This document shows, piece after piece, positions 16,074 to 24,934 of a DNA stretch of 64,000 nucleotides (positions within the stretch are counted from its first letter, which is position 1; every line of letters begins with the position of its first letter). Origin of the DNA: Brevibacterium sp. JSBI002 (GTDB lineage Bacteria; Actinomycetota; Actinomycetes; Actinomycetales; Brevibacteriaceae); NCBI RefSeq assembly GCF_026013965.1, contig NZ_CP110341.1, positions 2,356,001 through 2,420,000 of the forward strand, read 5' to 3'. A model generated the notes under the pieces. The model saw nothing but the letters and a program-made list of their open reading frames with translations. It made no database searches and was not told the DNA's origin. The translations under genes and the position numbers were made by a program.

Positions 16074-17257
16074 GAAGTGCCTTTCGTCGGGGCGGCTGAT
16101 GACGGGGTCGGAGACTGCGGACGGTCCGCGAGGACGTCCGGTGCTTCGGCGAGGATATCGTCGATGGCGGTCAGGAACGCTTCGGTCTCTGCCTCGGTGC
16201 CGGCGTTGACGCGGGCGTGGCCGGTGATGCCGATATCGCGGATGAGGACTCCGCGGTCGAGCAGCTTCTGCCACAGATCAGCCGGTGAGGCGATGTTGCC
16301 GAAGAGGACGAAGTTCGAATCGCTGTCGTGGACGGTGAAGCCCGCCTCGGCGAGGTGGCTGGAAATCCGGTTGCGCGAGTCGATGAGACGGTCGACATTG
16401 CCCAGCAGCAGCTCGGCATGTTCGAGTGCCGTGCAGGCCAGCACCTGAGTGACCTCGGACAGGTGATAAGGCAGGCGGACGAGACGGAGGACGTCGATGA
16501 GCTCGGGTGCGGCGATGGCGTAGCCCAAGCGCAGGCCGGCACAGGCGAAGGCCTTGCTCATGGTGCGGGAGACGACGAGGCGGGGTCGCCCCTCAAGCAG
16601 AGTCATCGCCGAGGACTTGGCGGGGCGGGAGAACTCCGCATACGCCTCGTCGACGATGACTATCCCTGCGCAGTTGTCATAGGCGGCTTCGATGACGTCG
16701 AGACCGATCGATGTTCCGGTCGGATTGTTCGGGGTGCACAGGAAGACGATGTCCGGATCCGCCCGAGCCACCTCGGCGGCGACCGTTTCTGCATCGAGGG
16801 TGAAGTCGTCATTGCGTTCGACGTGCTGCCATTCGGCACCCGTGCCCGTGGTGATGAGCGGGTGCATCGAGTACGAGGGGGTGAAGCCTAAGACAGTGCG
16901 GCCCGGACCACCGAAGGCCTGGACGATATGACTGAGCACTTCGTTCGAGCCGTTGGCGGCCCAGATCATGGAGGGATCGAGGTCGACGGAGTCACCGGCG
17001 CGTTCGTTCACACCGTCCAGATAGGTGACGAGGTGTTCGCGCAGTGCGGTGAATTCGCGATCGGGATATCGGTTGAGTCCGGCGAAGTGATCGTCGACGG
17101 CTGCGCGCATGCTCTCGACGACGACGTCCGGAAGCGGATATGCGTTCTCGTTGACGTTGAGCTGGACCGGCACATTGAGGTGCGGAGCCCCGTACGGCTT
17201 GAGGCCGACGAGGTCTGAACGCACTGGCAGAGAGTCGATGTTTCCCACGGCGATCAT
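16070..17257 (-). CDS. hisC: Histidinol-phosphate aminotransferase
   Basis: The 395-residue fold-type I PLP enzyme transaminates imidazole acetol phosphate with glutamate. Markers in order are [18 protein letters not shown] near residue 40, the [17 protein letters not shown] loop, [14 protein letters not shown], the [12 protein letters not shown] segment (Asp binding the pyridine nitrogen), and [20 protein letters not shown] with the Schiff-base lysine. It is the first recognisable gene of the operon hisC-hisB-membrane protein-hisH-hisA-sseB. hisD, which usually precedes it in actinobacteria, is not adjacent here; the upstream gene is LysM/lexA. The ATG at 17257 is the first that precedes the conserved sequence; a GTG nine bases downstream is an alternative. 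Confidence 0.94.
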   Translation of the reverse strand: MIAVGNIDSLPVRSDLVGLKPYGAPHLNVPVQLNVNENAYPLPDVVVESMRAAVDDHFAGLNRYPDREFTALREHLVTYLDGVNERAGDSVDLDPSMIWAANGSNEVLSHIVQAFGGPGRTVLGFTPSYSMHPLITTGTGAEWQHVERNDDFTLDAETVAAEVARADPDIVFLCTPNNPTGTSIGLDVIEAAYDNCAGIVIVDEAYAEFSRPAKSSAMTLLEGRPRLVVSRTMSKAFACAGLRLGYAIAAPELIDVLRLVRLPYHLSEVTQVLACTALEHAELLLGNVDRLIDSRNRISSHLAEAGFTVHDSDSNFVLFGNIASPADLWQKLLDRGVLIRDIGITGHARVNAGTEAETEAFLTAIDDILAEAPDVLADRPQSPTPSSAAPTKGTS

Positions 17258-17271
17258 TCTACCGAGAGGCC

Positions 17272-17291
17272 CCCGCCGCCCGGGCGGCGGG
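17272..17291. repeat. 20-bp perfect GC palindrome between the LysM gene and hisC
   Basis: CCCGCCGCCC followed by its reverse complement, 15 bases upstream of the hisC ATG and about 95 bases after the LysM stop. It could end the LysM transcript or be a leader hairpin of hisC. Confidence 0.5.
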
Positions 17292-17386
17292 TCGGGCATC
17301 GAGATACACCGGTCGGCTCACCCGATCAAACGGGTCAGCGCGCTGCCGTTCGGGCCGGCGCCCTACCGGTCGAGCAGGGTTCGACC

Positions 17387-17725
17387 TCAGCGGACGGGGA
17401 CGTCGAGGGTCTGGCCGGGGTGAACAGTCGGGGTGTCCAGGTGGTTGATCTCGACGATATCGGCAACGACATCGCGGGTGTCGCGTTCGATGCCGAGATT
17501 CGAAGCCACGGTCCACAGCGATTCGCCCTCACCGACGACGACCGCCTCGGCGTCGATGCCGATGCTCTCCGTCTCCGATTCGGCAACAGCAGCTGCCGAG
17601 AACGACTGGGTGGCGAGGAGGACCGCCCCGCCGATGACGACGAGAGCGACGAGCAGGGTCCGGAGAAGGCGCACAGCCTGGCGTCCACGAGGGGTCAGGT
17701 GCAGCTCGGTGTTCTGTGCAGACAT
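17387..17725 (-). CDS. LysM-domain membrane protein, candidate SOS division inhibitor
   Basis: The 112-residue product has a cytoplasmic N-terminus, one membrane helix (about residues 22-42: LLVALVVIGGAVLLATQS) and an external LysM domain (VVVGEGESLWTVASNLG through HPGQTLDVPV). LysM binds peptidoglycan. The topology and the divergent position next to lexA match YneA of Bacillus and Rv2719c/ChiZ of Mycobacterium tuberculosis, damage-induced proteins that delay division. A perfect SOS box lies 44 bases upstream of its start, supporting LexA control. The division-inhibitor role is inferred from topology, position and operator; no division-specific residue can be named. Confidence 0.82.
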   Translation of the reverse strand: MSAQNTELHLTPRGRQAVRLLRTLLVALVVIGGAVLLATQSFSAAAVAESETESIGIDAEAVVVGEGESLWTVASNLGIERDTRDVVADIVEINHLDTPTVHPGQTLDVPVR

Positions 17726-17768
17726 CGCATTACCTCTTTCATTCGTACGATTCCACCAGTAATCGGTA

Positions 17769-17780
17769 GAACGTCTGTTC
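17769..17780. promoter_or_regulatory. SOS box (LexA operator) 1
   Basis: GAAC-GTCT-GTTC fits the Gram-positive LexA consensus perfectly in both half sites. It lies 44 bases upstream of the LysM-protein start. Confidence 0.85.
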
Positions 17781-17797
17781 TATTCAACATGCCAATC

Positions 17798-17809
17798 GAA
17801 CAAATGTCC
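17798..17809. promoter_or_regulatory. SOS box-like site 2
   Basis: CGAACAAATGTCC matches the SOS consensus with one mismatch in the right half (GTCC instead of GTTC). A lone CGAACAT half site follows at 17819. Together they would serve the lexA side of the divergon. Confidence 0.6.
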
Positions 17810-17959
17810 AGTCCAACTCGAACATCTATGCGACAATGAGTGGGAACCAGCGTTGTTGATTGATCTGTCAGAACCATCTCAGTCGGCACTGACACGAGAA
17901 TTTCCGAAGCGGAGATCACGGCGTTCAGCGGCAGGGAATAGAACGAAGGGGAACGAGCA

Positions 17960-18715
17960 ATGGTTCAGAACAAACGGGGCAGAGGCAGGCCTCGCAACGA
18001 AGATGTTGCCAGCGAGATCGCTGCCGCTCGCACCGATGACGACGTAGTCCAGATCCCTGAGGGGTCATCCGGGGAGGGCGACTTCCGCCTCACTCCCCGT
18101 CAGCGTCTCGTGCTCGAAACCATCGAACGCGCGGTCGTGACCAACGGCTACCCGCCGAGCATGCGCGAGATCGGCAAGGCCGCCGGACTGGCCTCCCTCT
18201 CCAGCGTCGCCCACCAGCTCTCCCAGCTCGAACGCCTCGGATATGTCCGCCGCGACCCGAAGCGCCCGCGTGCCATCGAAGTGGTCAATCCGTTCGAAGA
18301 GGAAGAGGCCGAGCGCGCGAAGTACGAGGAGCTGGCCAACAACACCGTGCAGGTGCCGGTCGTCGGACGCATCGCCGCCGGCGGCCCGATCCTTGCCGAG
18401 CAGGAGGTCGATGATGTCTTCTCCCTGCCGACCCAGGTCGTCGGCTCCGGAGAGATGTTCCTGCTCAAGGTCGTCGGCGATTCGATGATCGAAGCCGCCA
18501 TCTGCCACGACGACTGGGTGGTCGTACGCAAGCAGCACACAGCTGACAACGGTCAGATCGTCGCCGCCCTCCTCGACGGCGAGGCCACGGTGAAGACGCT
18601 CAAGCGCAAGGCCGGTCAACAGTGGCTGATGCCGCAGAACGAGAACTACGAACCCATCGACGGCACCTACGCGCAGATCATGGGCCTCGTCGTCGCCGTC
18701 ATCCGCCGCCTCTGA
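17960..18715 (+). CDS. lexA: SOS-response repressor LexA
   Basis: The 251-residue repressor-protease binds SOS boxes and is inactivated by RecA-stimulated self-cleavage. The winged-helix domain spans about residues 42-110 ([36 protein letters not shown]). The cleavage bond is Ala140-Gly141 in [10 protein letters not shown]; the catalytic Ser175 lies in [10 protein letters not shown] and Lys212 in EATVKTLK, so all protease residues are intact. An approximately 40-residue N-terminal extension, rich in Arg and acidic residues, is typical for actinobacteria. AAGGGGA lies 8 bases before the ATG. Neighbouring SOS boxes indicate autoregulation. Transcription ends at a long bidirectional hairpin. Confidence 0.97.
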   Translation: MVQNKRGRGRPRNEDVASEIAAARTDDDVVQIPEGSSGEGDFRLTPRQRLVLETIERAVVTNGYPPSMREIGKAAGLASLSSVAHQLSQLERLGYVRRDPKRPRAIEVVNPFEEEEAERAKYEELANNTVQVPVVGRIAAGGPILAEQEVDDVFSLPTQVVGSGEMFLLKVVGDSMIEAAICHDDWVVVRKQHTADNGQIVAALLDGEATVKTLKRKAGQQWLMPQNENYEPIDGTYAQIMGLVVAVIRRL

Positions 18716-18741
18716 TCTTCCGTCGGCTCTCCGCAGTCTGA

Positions 18742-18782
18742 ACACAAAGGCCCGCGACCGATACGGTCGCGGGCCTTTGTGT
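18742..18782. terminator. Bidirectional terminator between lexA and the DinG-like gene
   Basis: A perfect 18-bp stem (18742-18759 with 18765-18782) closes a GATAC loop. CCTTTGTGT closes the lexA side and CCTTTGTGTT the opposite side. It touches the stop codon of the convergent helicase gene. Confidence 0.85.
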
Positions 18783-20752
18783 CATCCTTCGTCGGTTTCG
18801 GACAGCCTCGTCAGACTCTTGCGGACGAGACCGGAATTCGTCGTCGGCCACATCCTCGGCATCGAATTGACGAGGAACCCGGCATACCGGGCCGAACGCA
18901 GCCGCGAGTCGAGCACGGCCACCACTCCCCTGTCCTTGGTCGACCGGATGAGGCGTCCGGCGCCCTGAGCCAGACGCAGGGCAGCATGCGTGGCCGACAC
19001 CGCCATGAATCCGTTGACTCCCCGCTGGTCGGCATCGCGTGCTCGCGCCTGCATGAGCGGGTCGTCGGGGCGTGGGAACGGCAGACGGTCGATGATGACC
19101 AGGCGGTTCGTCCGTCCCGGCACATCGACTCCCTGCCACAGTGACATGGTCCCAAACAGGCATGACTGATCATCGGCGGTGAATTGGGAGACCAGCGCCG
19201 GCAGGCCGTCGTCGCCTTGGAGCAGGATCGGGAAATCGAACTTCTCCCGCAGATGTTCGGCCGCCGCATTGGCCGCCGCCCGGGAGGAGAACAGGCCCAG
19301 TGCCCCGCCGTTCGAGGATTCGACGAGTTCCTCGAGTTCGGTCAGCGCCTCCTCGCTCAGTCCGCTGCGTCCGGGTTTGGGCAGGTGAGAAGCGACATAG
19401 AGGATTCCCTGTTTGCCGTAGTCGAAGGGAGATCCGACATCGAGGCTGTCCCATTTCGGCGCGTCGGGTCCGAAAAGTCCCAAGGAGGCTGCCACCGCGT
19501 CGAAGTTGCCGCCCAGGGACAGAGTCGCCGAGGTGGCCACGACCGTGGATTCTTCGAAGATGCCGTTGCGCATGGTCCCGGCCACGCTCAAGGGCGCGAC
19601 GACGAGATTCGTCGTCTCCTTCTCCCGGAAGGTCGAGCGCGACAGCCAGATGACGTCGTTCTTGCCCGGATCGCAGAAGCGTTCGGCGAGTTCGAAGATC
19701 TCCTGGCAGCGCGCCTTGGCCATCTGCCGGCCGGCATCGGCGTCCTCGGTCTTGCCGCCGATGTCGTTGATGATCTGGCGGGCGGAGTCGCGGATCTGTG
19801 CCAGGGCCAGTCCGAGCGCCTCGCTCATATGCAGGATGAGCCCCTCGGGTACCGAGGTCTGCGCACGTTCGAGGGCCGCCGCGGCGGAGTCGAGCAGAGA
19901 CACGACGCCGTCCTGGACGGTGGTGTGTTTGCGTACGGAGCTTGTCGCGGCCGAGAGCATGCTCGTATTGATCTGCCCGGACAGGGCGCTGGTCACCCGG
20001 TCCTTGAGCTCATGGGCCTCGTCGATGATGATGACATCGTGCTCGGGCAGCACGTTCGATTCCCCGAAGGCGTCGATGGCCAGCAGAGCATGGTTGGTGA
20101 CGACGATGTCCGCCTCGGCGGCCTTGTTCCGGGCGATTTCGGCGAAGCATTCGGTGAACAGCGGACAGTTCGAACCGAGGCAGTCGAAGGCGTTGACGGA
20201 CACCTGCGACCAGGCACGATCACTGACGCCGGGCAGGAGGTCGTCCCGGTCGCCGGTGTCGGTGGTCTTCTCCCAGGTGCGGATCCGCTGGATCTCCTCC
20301 CCCAGGCCGGAGCGTTCTGTGGGTTTGCGTCCCGCCTCAGCGTCGGCACCGAGGTCGAAGAGCATGCCCTCGCCCTCATCCGGGTATCCTCCGGCGAGCT
20401 TGTGCTTGCACACATAGTTCCGGCGCCCCTTGAGCAGTGCCGCCCGGGGCAGCGGATCGAGGTCCTTCTTCACAGCCTTGAACAGCCGGGGCAGGTCGCG
20501 GTGGATGATCTGCGTCTGCAGAGCCAGGGTCGCCGTGGACACGACGACCTTCCCGCCGGTGCGGGTGACGTACTCGGCCGCCGGCACGAGGTAGGCCAGC
20601 GATTTGCCGGTGCCGGTTCCCGCCTGCACGAGCAGATGGATTCCCTTGTCCAGCGACGAGGCGACCGCCTGCGCCATCTCCTGCTGACCCTCTCGTGGCG
20701 ATCCGCCGATGGCGCCGACAGCGGATTCGAGGAGGTTCTCGACTGCCTTCAC
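18782..20752 (-). CDS. DinG/XPD-like ATP-dependent DNA helicase
   Basis: The 656-residue superfamily 2 helicase has motif I VQAGTGTGKSLAYLVPAAEY (about residues 42-61), the Fe-S domain cysteines (YVCKHKL, then FDCLGSNCPLFTECF), motif II IIIDEAHELKDRV and C-terminal motifs including GLFSSRAAANAAAEHL, LFGTMSLWQGVDVPG and RLAQGAGRLIRS. XPD-type enzymes unwind DNA 5' to 3' and assist repair; E. coli DinG removes R-loops. Four cysteines are positioned to hold a [4Fe-4S] cluster. The GTG start overlaps the hflX stop (GTGA), so the pair is coupled. No clear SOS box was seen for hflX-dinG. The usual name in actinobacteria is ATP-dependent DNA helicase of the DinG/YoaA group. Confidence 0.92.
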   Translation of the reverse strand: MKAVENLLESAVGAIGGSPREGQQEMAQAVASSLDKGIHLLVQAGTGTGKSLAYLVPAAEYVTRTGGKVVVSTATLALQTQIIHRDLPRLFKAVKKDLDPLPRAALLKGRRNYVCKHKLAGGYPDEGEGMLFDLGADAEAGRKPTERSGLGEEIQRIRTWEKTTDTGDRDDLLPGVSDRAWSQVSVNAFDCLGSNCPLFTECFAEIARNKAAEADIVVTNHALLAIDAFGESNVLPEHDVIIIDEAHELKDRVTSALSGQINTSMLSAATSSVRKHTTVQDGVVSLLDSAAAALERAQTSVPEGLILHMSEALGLALAQIRDSARQIINDIGGKTEDADAGRQMAKARCQEIFELAERFCDPGKNDVIWLSRSTFREKETTNLVVAPLSVAGTMRNGIFEESTVVATSATLSLGGNFDAVAASLGLFGPDAPKWDSLDVGSPFDYGKQGILYVASHLPKPGRSGLSEEALTELEELVESSNGGALGLFSSRAAANAAAEHLREKFDFPILLQGDDGLPALVSQFTADDQSCLFGTMSLWQGVDVPGRTNRLVIIDRLPFPRPDDPLMQARARDADQRGVNGFMAVSATHAALRLAQGAGRLIRSTKDRGVVAVLDSRLRSARYAGFLVNSMPRMWPTTNSGLVRKSLTRLSETDEG

Positions 20753-22221
20753 TCGTCGATGACCAGGTCCGGACGTTGGAATTCGCGCAGTTCGTCGACG
20801 AGCTCGGTCGGCACCTTGGCCTGCAGGCTGGTGCCCTCCGTGCCGTGCGATTCGTGTTCGACAGTGCCGAGGGCGTAGATCTTCGACACGAGGTCACCGC
20901 GTTCATAGGGAATGAGCACGGTCATGTCGATGTCGGGGACGGGGAGACGGTTCTCGATGGCCTCGATGAGGTCGTCGATCCCTTCCTTCGAGACGGCGGA
21001 GACGAACTGGGCGTCGGGGTACTCCGCGCGCAGCCCGGTGATCACGGCCTCCTCGGCGATATCGGATTTGTTGAACACGAGGAGTTCGGGGATGTCCCCG
21101 GTCTCGACATCTTTGAGGACGTCGCGCACGGCCTGGATCTGTCCGTGCGGATCCGGATGGGAGGCATCGACGACGTGGAGGAGCAGATCCGAACCGGCGG
21201 CTTCCTCCAGGGTCGAGCGGAAGGCCTCGACGAGCTGGTGGGGCAGGTTGCGGACGAACCCGACGGTGTCGGTGTAGGTGAACACGAGGCCGTCGGCGGT
21301 CTTGGCCTGCCGGACGGTCGGGTCGAGGGTGGCGAACAGGGCGTTCTGCACCATCACCTCGGCGTCGGTGAGCAGGTTGAGCAGGGAGGACTTGCCCGCG
21401 TTCGTGTAGCCGACGATCGCGACGGAGGGCACGTGGTGGCGGGCGCGGTTCTTCCGCTTGGTCTCCCGGGAGGGCGCCATGGCGTTGATCTCGCGGCGCA
21501 GCTTCGACATGCGCGTACGGATGCGGCGACGGTCGAGTTCGATCTTCGTCTCACCGGGTCCGCGGGAGCCGATTCCGGCACCGCCGGCGACACGGCCGCC
21601 GGCCTGACGGGACAGCGACTCACCCCAACCGCGCAGTCGCGGCAGCAGGTATTCGAGTTGGGCGAGTTCGACCTGGGCCTTGCCTTCGCGGGACTTGGCG
21701 TGCTGGGCGAAGATGTCGAGGATGAGCGCGACTCGGTCGACGACCTTGACCTTGATGACGTCTTCGAGTCCGCGCCTCTGGCTGGGGGCGAGTTCGGAGT
21801 CGATGATCACGGTGTCGGCGCCGACGGAGGCGACGACCTCGGCGAGCTCGACGGCCTTGCCTTTGCCGAGGTAAGTGCCTGGGTCGGGTTTGTCGCGTCG
21901 CTGGATGAGCGCGTCGAGGACTTCGGAACCGGCGGTTTCGGCGAGTGCGGCGAGTTCGCGGATCGAGTTCTCGGCTTCGGCCTGGGTGGTGTTCCAGATG
22001 CCGGCGAGGACGACGCGTTCGAGGCGGACCTGACGGTATTCGACCTCGGTGATGTCTTCGAGCTCGGTGGAGAGTCCGGCGACGCGGGTGAGGGCGGCGC
22101 GCTCGGCGAGCTCGAACTGGTCATCGCCCGGGATAGTCTCGTGATCATCGAGCGCTTGGGCGCCTCGGGAGAGCACACGGTCGAGCATCGCGTTGCGACG
22201 CTCTTTGTCTTCAGACGTCAT
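20749..22221 (-). CDS. hflX: Ribosome-associated GTPase HflX
   Basis: The 490-residue protein has the HflX N-terminal domain (about residues 85-245, ending in the glycine-rich SRGPGETKIELDRRRI signature) and an Obg/HflX-type GTPase domain: G1 GYTNAGKSS, G3 DTVGFVRNLP, G4 NKSD, and SAVSKEG as G5. HflX splits stalled or heat-damaged 70S ribosomes and rescues translation under stress. About 50 residues precede the conserved region. It is followed, with a 4-base overlap, by the DinG-like helicase and is divergent from a methyltransferase gene. Confidence 0.95.
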   Translation of the reverse strand: MTSEDKERRNAMLDRVLSRGAQALDDHETIPGDDQFELAERAALTRVAGLSTELEDITEVEYRQVRLERVVLAGIWNTTQAEAENSIRELAALAETAGSEVLDALIQRRDKPDPGTYLGKGKAVELAEVVASVGADTVIIDSELAPSQRRGLEDVIKVKVVDRVALILDIFAQHAKSREGKAQVELAQLEYLLPRLRGWGESLSRQAGGRVAGGAGIGSRGPGETKIELDRRRIRTRMSKLRREINAMAPSRETKRKNRARHHVPSVAIVGYTNAGKSSLLNLLTDAEVMVQNALFATLDPTVRQAKTADGLVFTYTDTVGFVRNLPHQLVEAFRSTLEEAAGSDLLLHVVDASHPDPHGQIQAVRDVLKDVETGDIPELLVFNKSDIAEEAVITGLRAEYPDAQFVSAVSKEGIDDLIEAIENRLPVPDIDMTVLIPYERGDLVSKIYALGTVEHESHGTEGTSLQAKVPTELVDELREFQRPDLVIDE

Positions 22222-22306
22222 TCATTCCTTTGTTCTCTGCCGTCGGCCGCATGTCGCACCGACAGTGGTGTCCATCAATTCTCCCACAGCCGTCTAGACT
22301 GAAACG

Positions 22307-22921
22307 GTGTCAGAGCACTATTTCACTGAATCGCCGAGCAGCGAGGCCAAGTCGCGGCTACTCAACCTCGATTTGGCCGGCCGCGCCGTCATCGTCGAAA
22401 CCGTATCCGGCACGTTCTCGCCCACTCGCCTCGACCTCGGCACGGCTGTGCTGCTGCGGCATCTGCCTCAGCCGCCGGCGGGCGATATCCTCGATCTCGG
22501 GTGCGGTTGGGGTCCGATCGCCCTGCACACGGCCTTGGATGCCCAGGACGCCGAGGTGGATGTGCGAGTGTGGGCGCTCGACGTCAACTCCCGGTCCCTG
22601 GAGGCCACTGCGGCGAATGCGCGGAGGCTGGGTCTCGATACGATCAACACCGTCACCGCCGCGGATGTTCCCGCCGATCTGCAGTTCGCCGCGATCCGGT
22701 CGAATCCGCCGATCCGCATCGGCAAGGAAGCGCTGCACGAGCTCTTGGAGACGTGGCTGCCGCGTCTGGCCCCGGGTGGTCGCGCCGATCTCGTCGTATC
22801 GAAGAACCTCGGTGCCGATTCCCTGCAGAAGTGGATCGCCGGGATGCTCGGCGACGGGTTCGAGGTCGTGCGCACGGGGTCGTCGAAGGGCTTCCGCGTG
22901 CTCACGGTCGAACGCGGCTGA
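22307..22921 (+). CDS. Class I SAM methyltransferase (RsmC/RlmG-like, MTS domain)
   Basis: The 204-residue protein matches the small MTS-domain methyltransferases: LARGELY intact motif I (DILDLGCGWGPIAL, about residues 60-73), an acidic motif II (WALDVNSRSLEATAANA) and the catalytic SNPPIRIGK tetrapeptide region typical of N2-guanine methylation by RsmC/RlmG. The first 50 residues form a short pre-domain. Targets in E. coli are 16S rRNA G1207 or 23S rRNA G1835; the actinobacterial target is unknown. The GTG start at 22307 is fixed by the N-terminal HYFTESPSS sequence. It is divergent from hflX and convergent with dapF (21-base gap). Confidence 0.87.
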   Translation: MSEHYFTESPSSEAKSRLLNLDLAGRAVIVETVSGTFSPTRLDLGTAVLLRHLPQPPAGDILDLGCGWGPIALHTALDAQDAEVDVRVWALDVNSRSLEATAANARRLGLDTINTVTAADVPADLQFAAIRSNPPIRIGKEALHELLETWLPRLAPGGRADLVVSKNLGADSLQKWIAGMLGDGFEVVRTGSSKGFRVLTVERG

Positions 22922-22942
22922 GAGACTCTTCCCGGCTTCGGC

Positions 22943-23932
22943 TCAGCTGATCGTGCCGCTGGCGACGAGGACCGCGGGGCCGGCGAGGCTGACGCGTCCG
23001 CTCGTGCCTTCGGCATCGGGTTCGATCTCGATGCGCAGCTGACCGCCGGGCACGTCGACTCTCCACTGCAGAGGTGACTTCTCGCCGGCCCAGTGGTGGG
23101 CTGCGATCGCTGCCGCGCAGGCTCCGGTTCCGCAGGAGCGGGTCTCACCGACACCGCGCTCGAACACGCGCATGCGCAGGGCGCCTTCTCCTCCGGCCAC
23201 ATCGGACCGGGCGGGTTCCATGACGATGTATTCGACATTGGATCCCTGCGCCGGGACGGGGTCGAGGACGGGTGCATCGCGCAGTTCGGCTGCGGCGAGT
23301 TCGGCGTTCTCGGCCAGGGCGACGACGGTGTGTGGATTGCCGGTGGCCACGCGCAGTCCGGGACGAGCGACGTCGATGCCGCCGGTGGTCACGAGCACGC
23401 TGTTCGCGGGGTCGAGCGACCATTCGCCCATGTCGATCGTGTACCAGGCGTCGCTGGCGGATCCGGGCCCGGCTGTGCCGGTGTCGACCACATCGTCTCC
23501 GGTCTGGACGCCGAGGGCCGGATTGAGGGTGGTGCGCACGGCTTTGATGCCGTCACGGGTGCCGACGAGGATCTCGCGGGCATCGGCGGGGACGCGACCG
23601 CTGGTCACGAGTGCGTGGGCGAAGACGCGAACGCCGTTGCCGCACATCTCGGAGAGGCTGCCGTCGTTGTTGTAGTAGTCCATGAACCATTCGGCACCGG
23701 CGTCGGCCTGTTCGGCGGCTCCCGGGATGCCGCTGGCTGCGGAGCGGACGATGCGGATGATGCCGTCGGCACCGAGTCCGGCACGTCGGTCGGCGAGCGT
23801 GGCGACGGTTTCGGGATGCATCTCCAGTGCGCTGTCGTCGTCGGAGAGCAGAACGAAGTCGTTTTGGGTGCCGTGCCCCTTCACGAAGCTGACATCGGTC
23901 CAGGCGGCGAACGGGGTATCCGGAGTGCTCAT
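22943..23932 (-). CDS. dapF: Diaminopimelate epimerase
   Basis: The 329-residue protein interconverts LL- and meso-diaminopimelate in lysine and peptidoglycan synthesis. Both catalytic cysteines are in place: SEMCGNGVRVFAHAL and GETRSCGTGACAAAI. FVKGHGTQNDFVLL at the N-terminus and ATGNPHTVVAL are also family signatures. It is longer than the E. coli enzyme (274 residues) because of loops around residues 60-75 and 130-150, common in actinobacteria. It follows miaA in the same direction, separated by about 75 bases that include a partial duplication of the miaA end. Confidence 0.95.
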   Translation of the reverse strand: MSTPDTPFAAWTDVSFVKGHGTQNDFVLLSDDDSALEMHPETVATLADRRAGLGADGIIRIVRSAASGIPGAAEQADAGAEWFMDYYNNDGSLSEMCGNGVRVFAHALVTSGRVPADAREILVGTRDGIKAVRTTLNPALGVQTGDDVVDTGTAGPGSASDAWYTIDMGEWSLDPANSVLVTTGGIDVARPGLRVATGNPHTVVALAENAELAAAELRDAPVLDPVPAQGSNVEYIVMEPARSDVAGGEGALRMRVFERGVGETRSCGTGACAAAIAAHHWAGEKSPLQWRVDVPGGQLRIEIEPDAEGTSGRVSLAGPAVLVASGTIS

Positions 23933-23967
23933 GGCTCCATCTTATCGGTGGGCGTCCAGTCAGGTCT

Positions 23968-24039
23968 TCAGTGCCCGTTCAGGACGTCGAGTGCCGTCGT
24001 TATGTCGTCAGTGCCCATTCAGAGCGTCGAGTGCGGTCG
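23968..24039. repeat. Tandem duplication of the 3' end of miaA
   Basis: Two 32-bp copies (23968-23999 and 24008-24039) are offset by 40 bp and differ at about four bases. In the miaA copy the minus strand ends TALDALNGH-stop; the downstream copy would read TALDVLNGH-stop in the same pattern. Confidence 0.7.
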
Positions 24040-24928
24040 CCAGATTCTGTTCGGCGTCGGCGGCGCTGCCGTCGATCCAGCGGATGCGCGGGTCGCGGCG
24101 GAACCAGGTGTCCTGTCGGCGTGCGAACTGCCTTGTGCGGATCGTCGCCTCTATCTTCGCCTCGGCGGCGGTGAGCTCTCCGGCCAGATGGCGCTGGATC
24201 TGTGCGTAGCCGATGGCGCGAGACGCCGTCTTGCCTTCGGCCAGGCCGACGTCGAGCAGCCGCGTCACTTCGTCGACCCAGCCGTGGTCCCACATCAGCT
24301 CGACTCGAGTGGCGATGCGCTCATGCAGAATCGCCCGGTCCATGCTCAATCCCAGATGGATGGTCGGCTCGATCTCCTGGTAGTCCGGCAGTTGAGCACT
24401 GAAGGGACGTCCCGTGAGTTCGATGACTTCGAGGGCTCGGGCGATACGTCGTTGATCGTTGACGGTGATCTTCTCTGCCGCTTTCGGGTCGAGATCGCGC
24501 AGCTTCTGGTGCAGCGCCCACCGGTCACCGGCAACCTCGGCCTCGAGGCGGGCTCGCACCTCGGGATCCGTGCCCGGGAACTCCATATGGTCGACCGCAG
24601 CACGCACGTAGAGCCCTGACCCGCCGACGAGGACCGGCCGCAGTCCGCGCTCCCGGACCTCCGCGATCGCTGCTCGCGCACGTGCCTGGAAGTCCTGAAC
24701 GTTCGCCTCTTCGGTGACTTCGAGAATATCGATGAGATGGTGCGGAATCCCCCGTCGCTCATCGACCGGCAGCTTCGCCGTGCCGATGTCCATCCCGCGG
24801 TAGAACTGCATCGAATCCGTGTTGATGATCTCCCCGCCGAGGCGGCCGGCCAGATCCAGCGCCAGGTCGGATTTCCCGGTGGCAGTGGCTCCGACGACGG
24901 TGATGATCGGCGCAGTGTCCTCAGTCAC
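24008..24928 (-). CDS. miaA: tRNA dimethylallyltransferase
   Basis: The 306-residue enzyme transfers the dimethylallyl group to the N6 amine of A37 in tRNAs reading UNN codons. The P-loop is VVGATATGKSDLALDLA, followed by NTDSMQFYRGMDIGTAK, VGGSGLYVRA and ASRAIGYAQ. The product is the substrate of MiaB, whose gene lies directly upstream (stop 24935, GTG start 24928). The GTG start is supported by the P-loop beginning at residue 10, as is usual. The last codons are partly duplicated just downstream. Confidence 0.95.
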   Translation of the reverse strand: MTEDTAPIITVVGATATGKSDLALDLAGRLGGEIINTDSMQFYRGMDIGTAKLPVDERRGIPHHLIDILEVTEEANVQDFQARARAAIAEVRERGLRPVLVGGSGLYVRAAVDHMEFPGTDPEVRARLEAEVAGDRWALHQKLRDLDPKAAEKITVNDQRRIARALEVIELTGRPFSAQLPDYQEIEPTIHLGLSMDRAILHERIATRVELMWDHGWVDEVTRLLDVGLAEGKTASRAIGYAQIQRHLAGELTAAEAKIEATIRTRQFARRQDTWFRRDPRIRWIDGSAADAEQNLATALDALNGH

Positions 24929-24934
24929 CGGCGA

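Noticed and set aside
20695..22302. A 535-codon open frame opposite hflX
   Set aside because: Antisense shadow of hflX; the minus-strand protein has all GTPase motifs.
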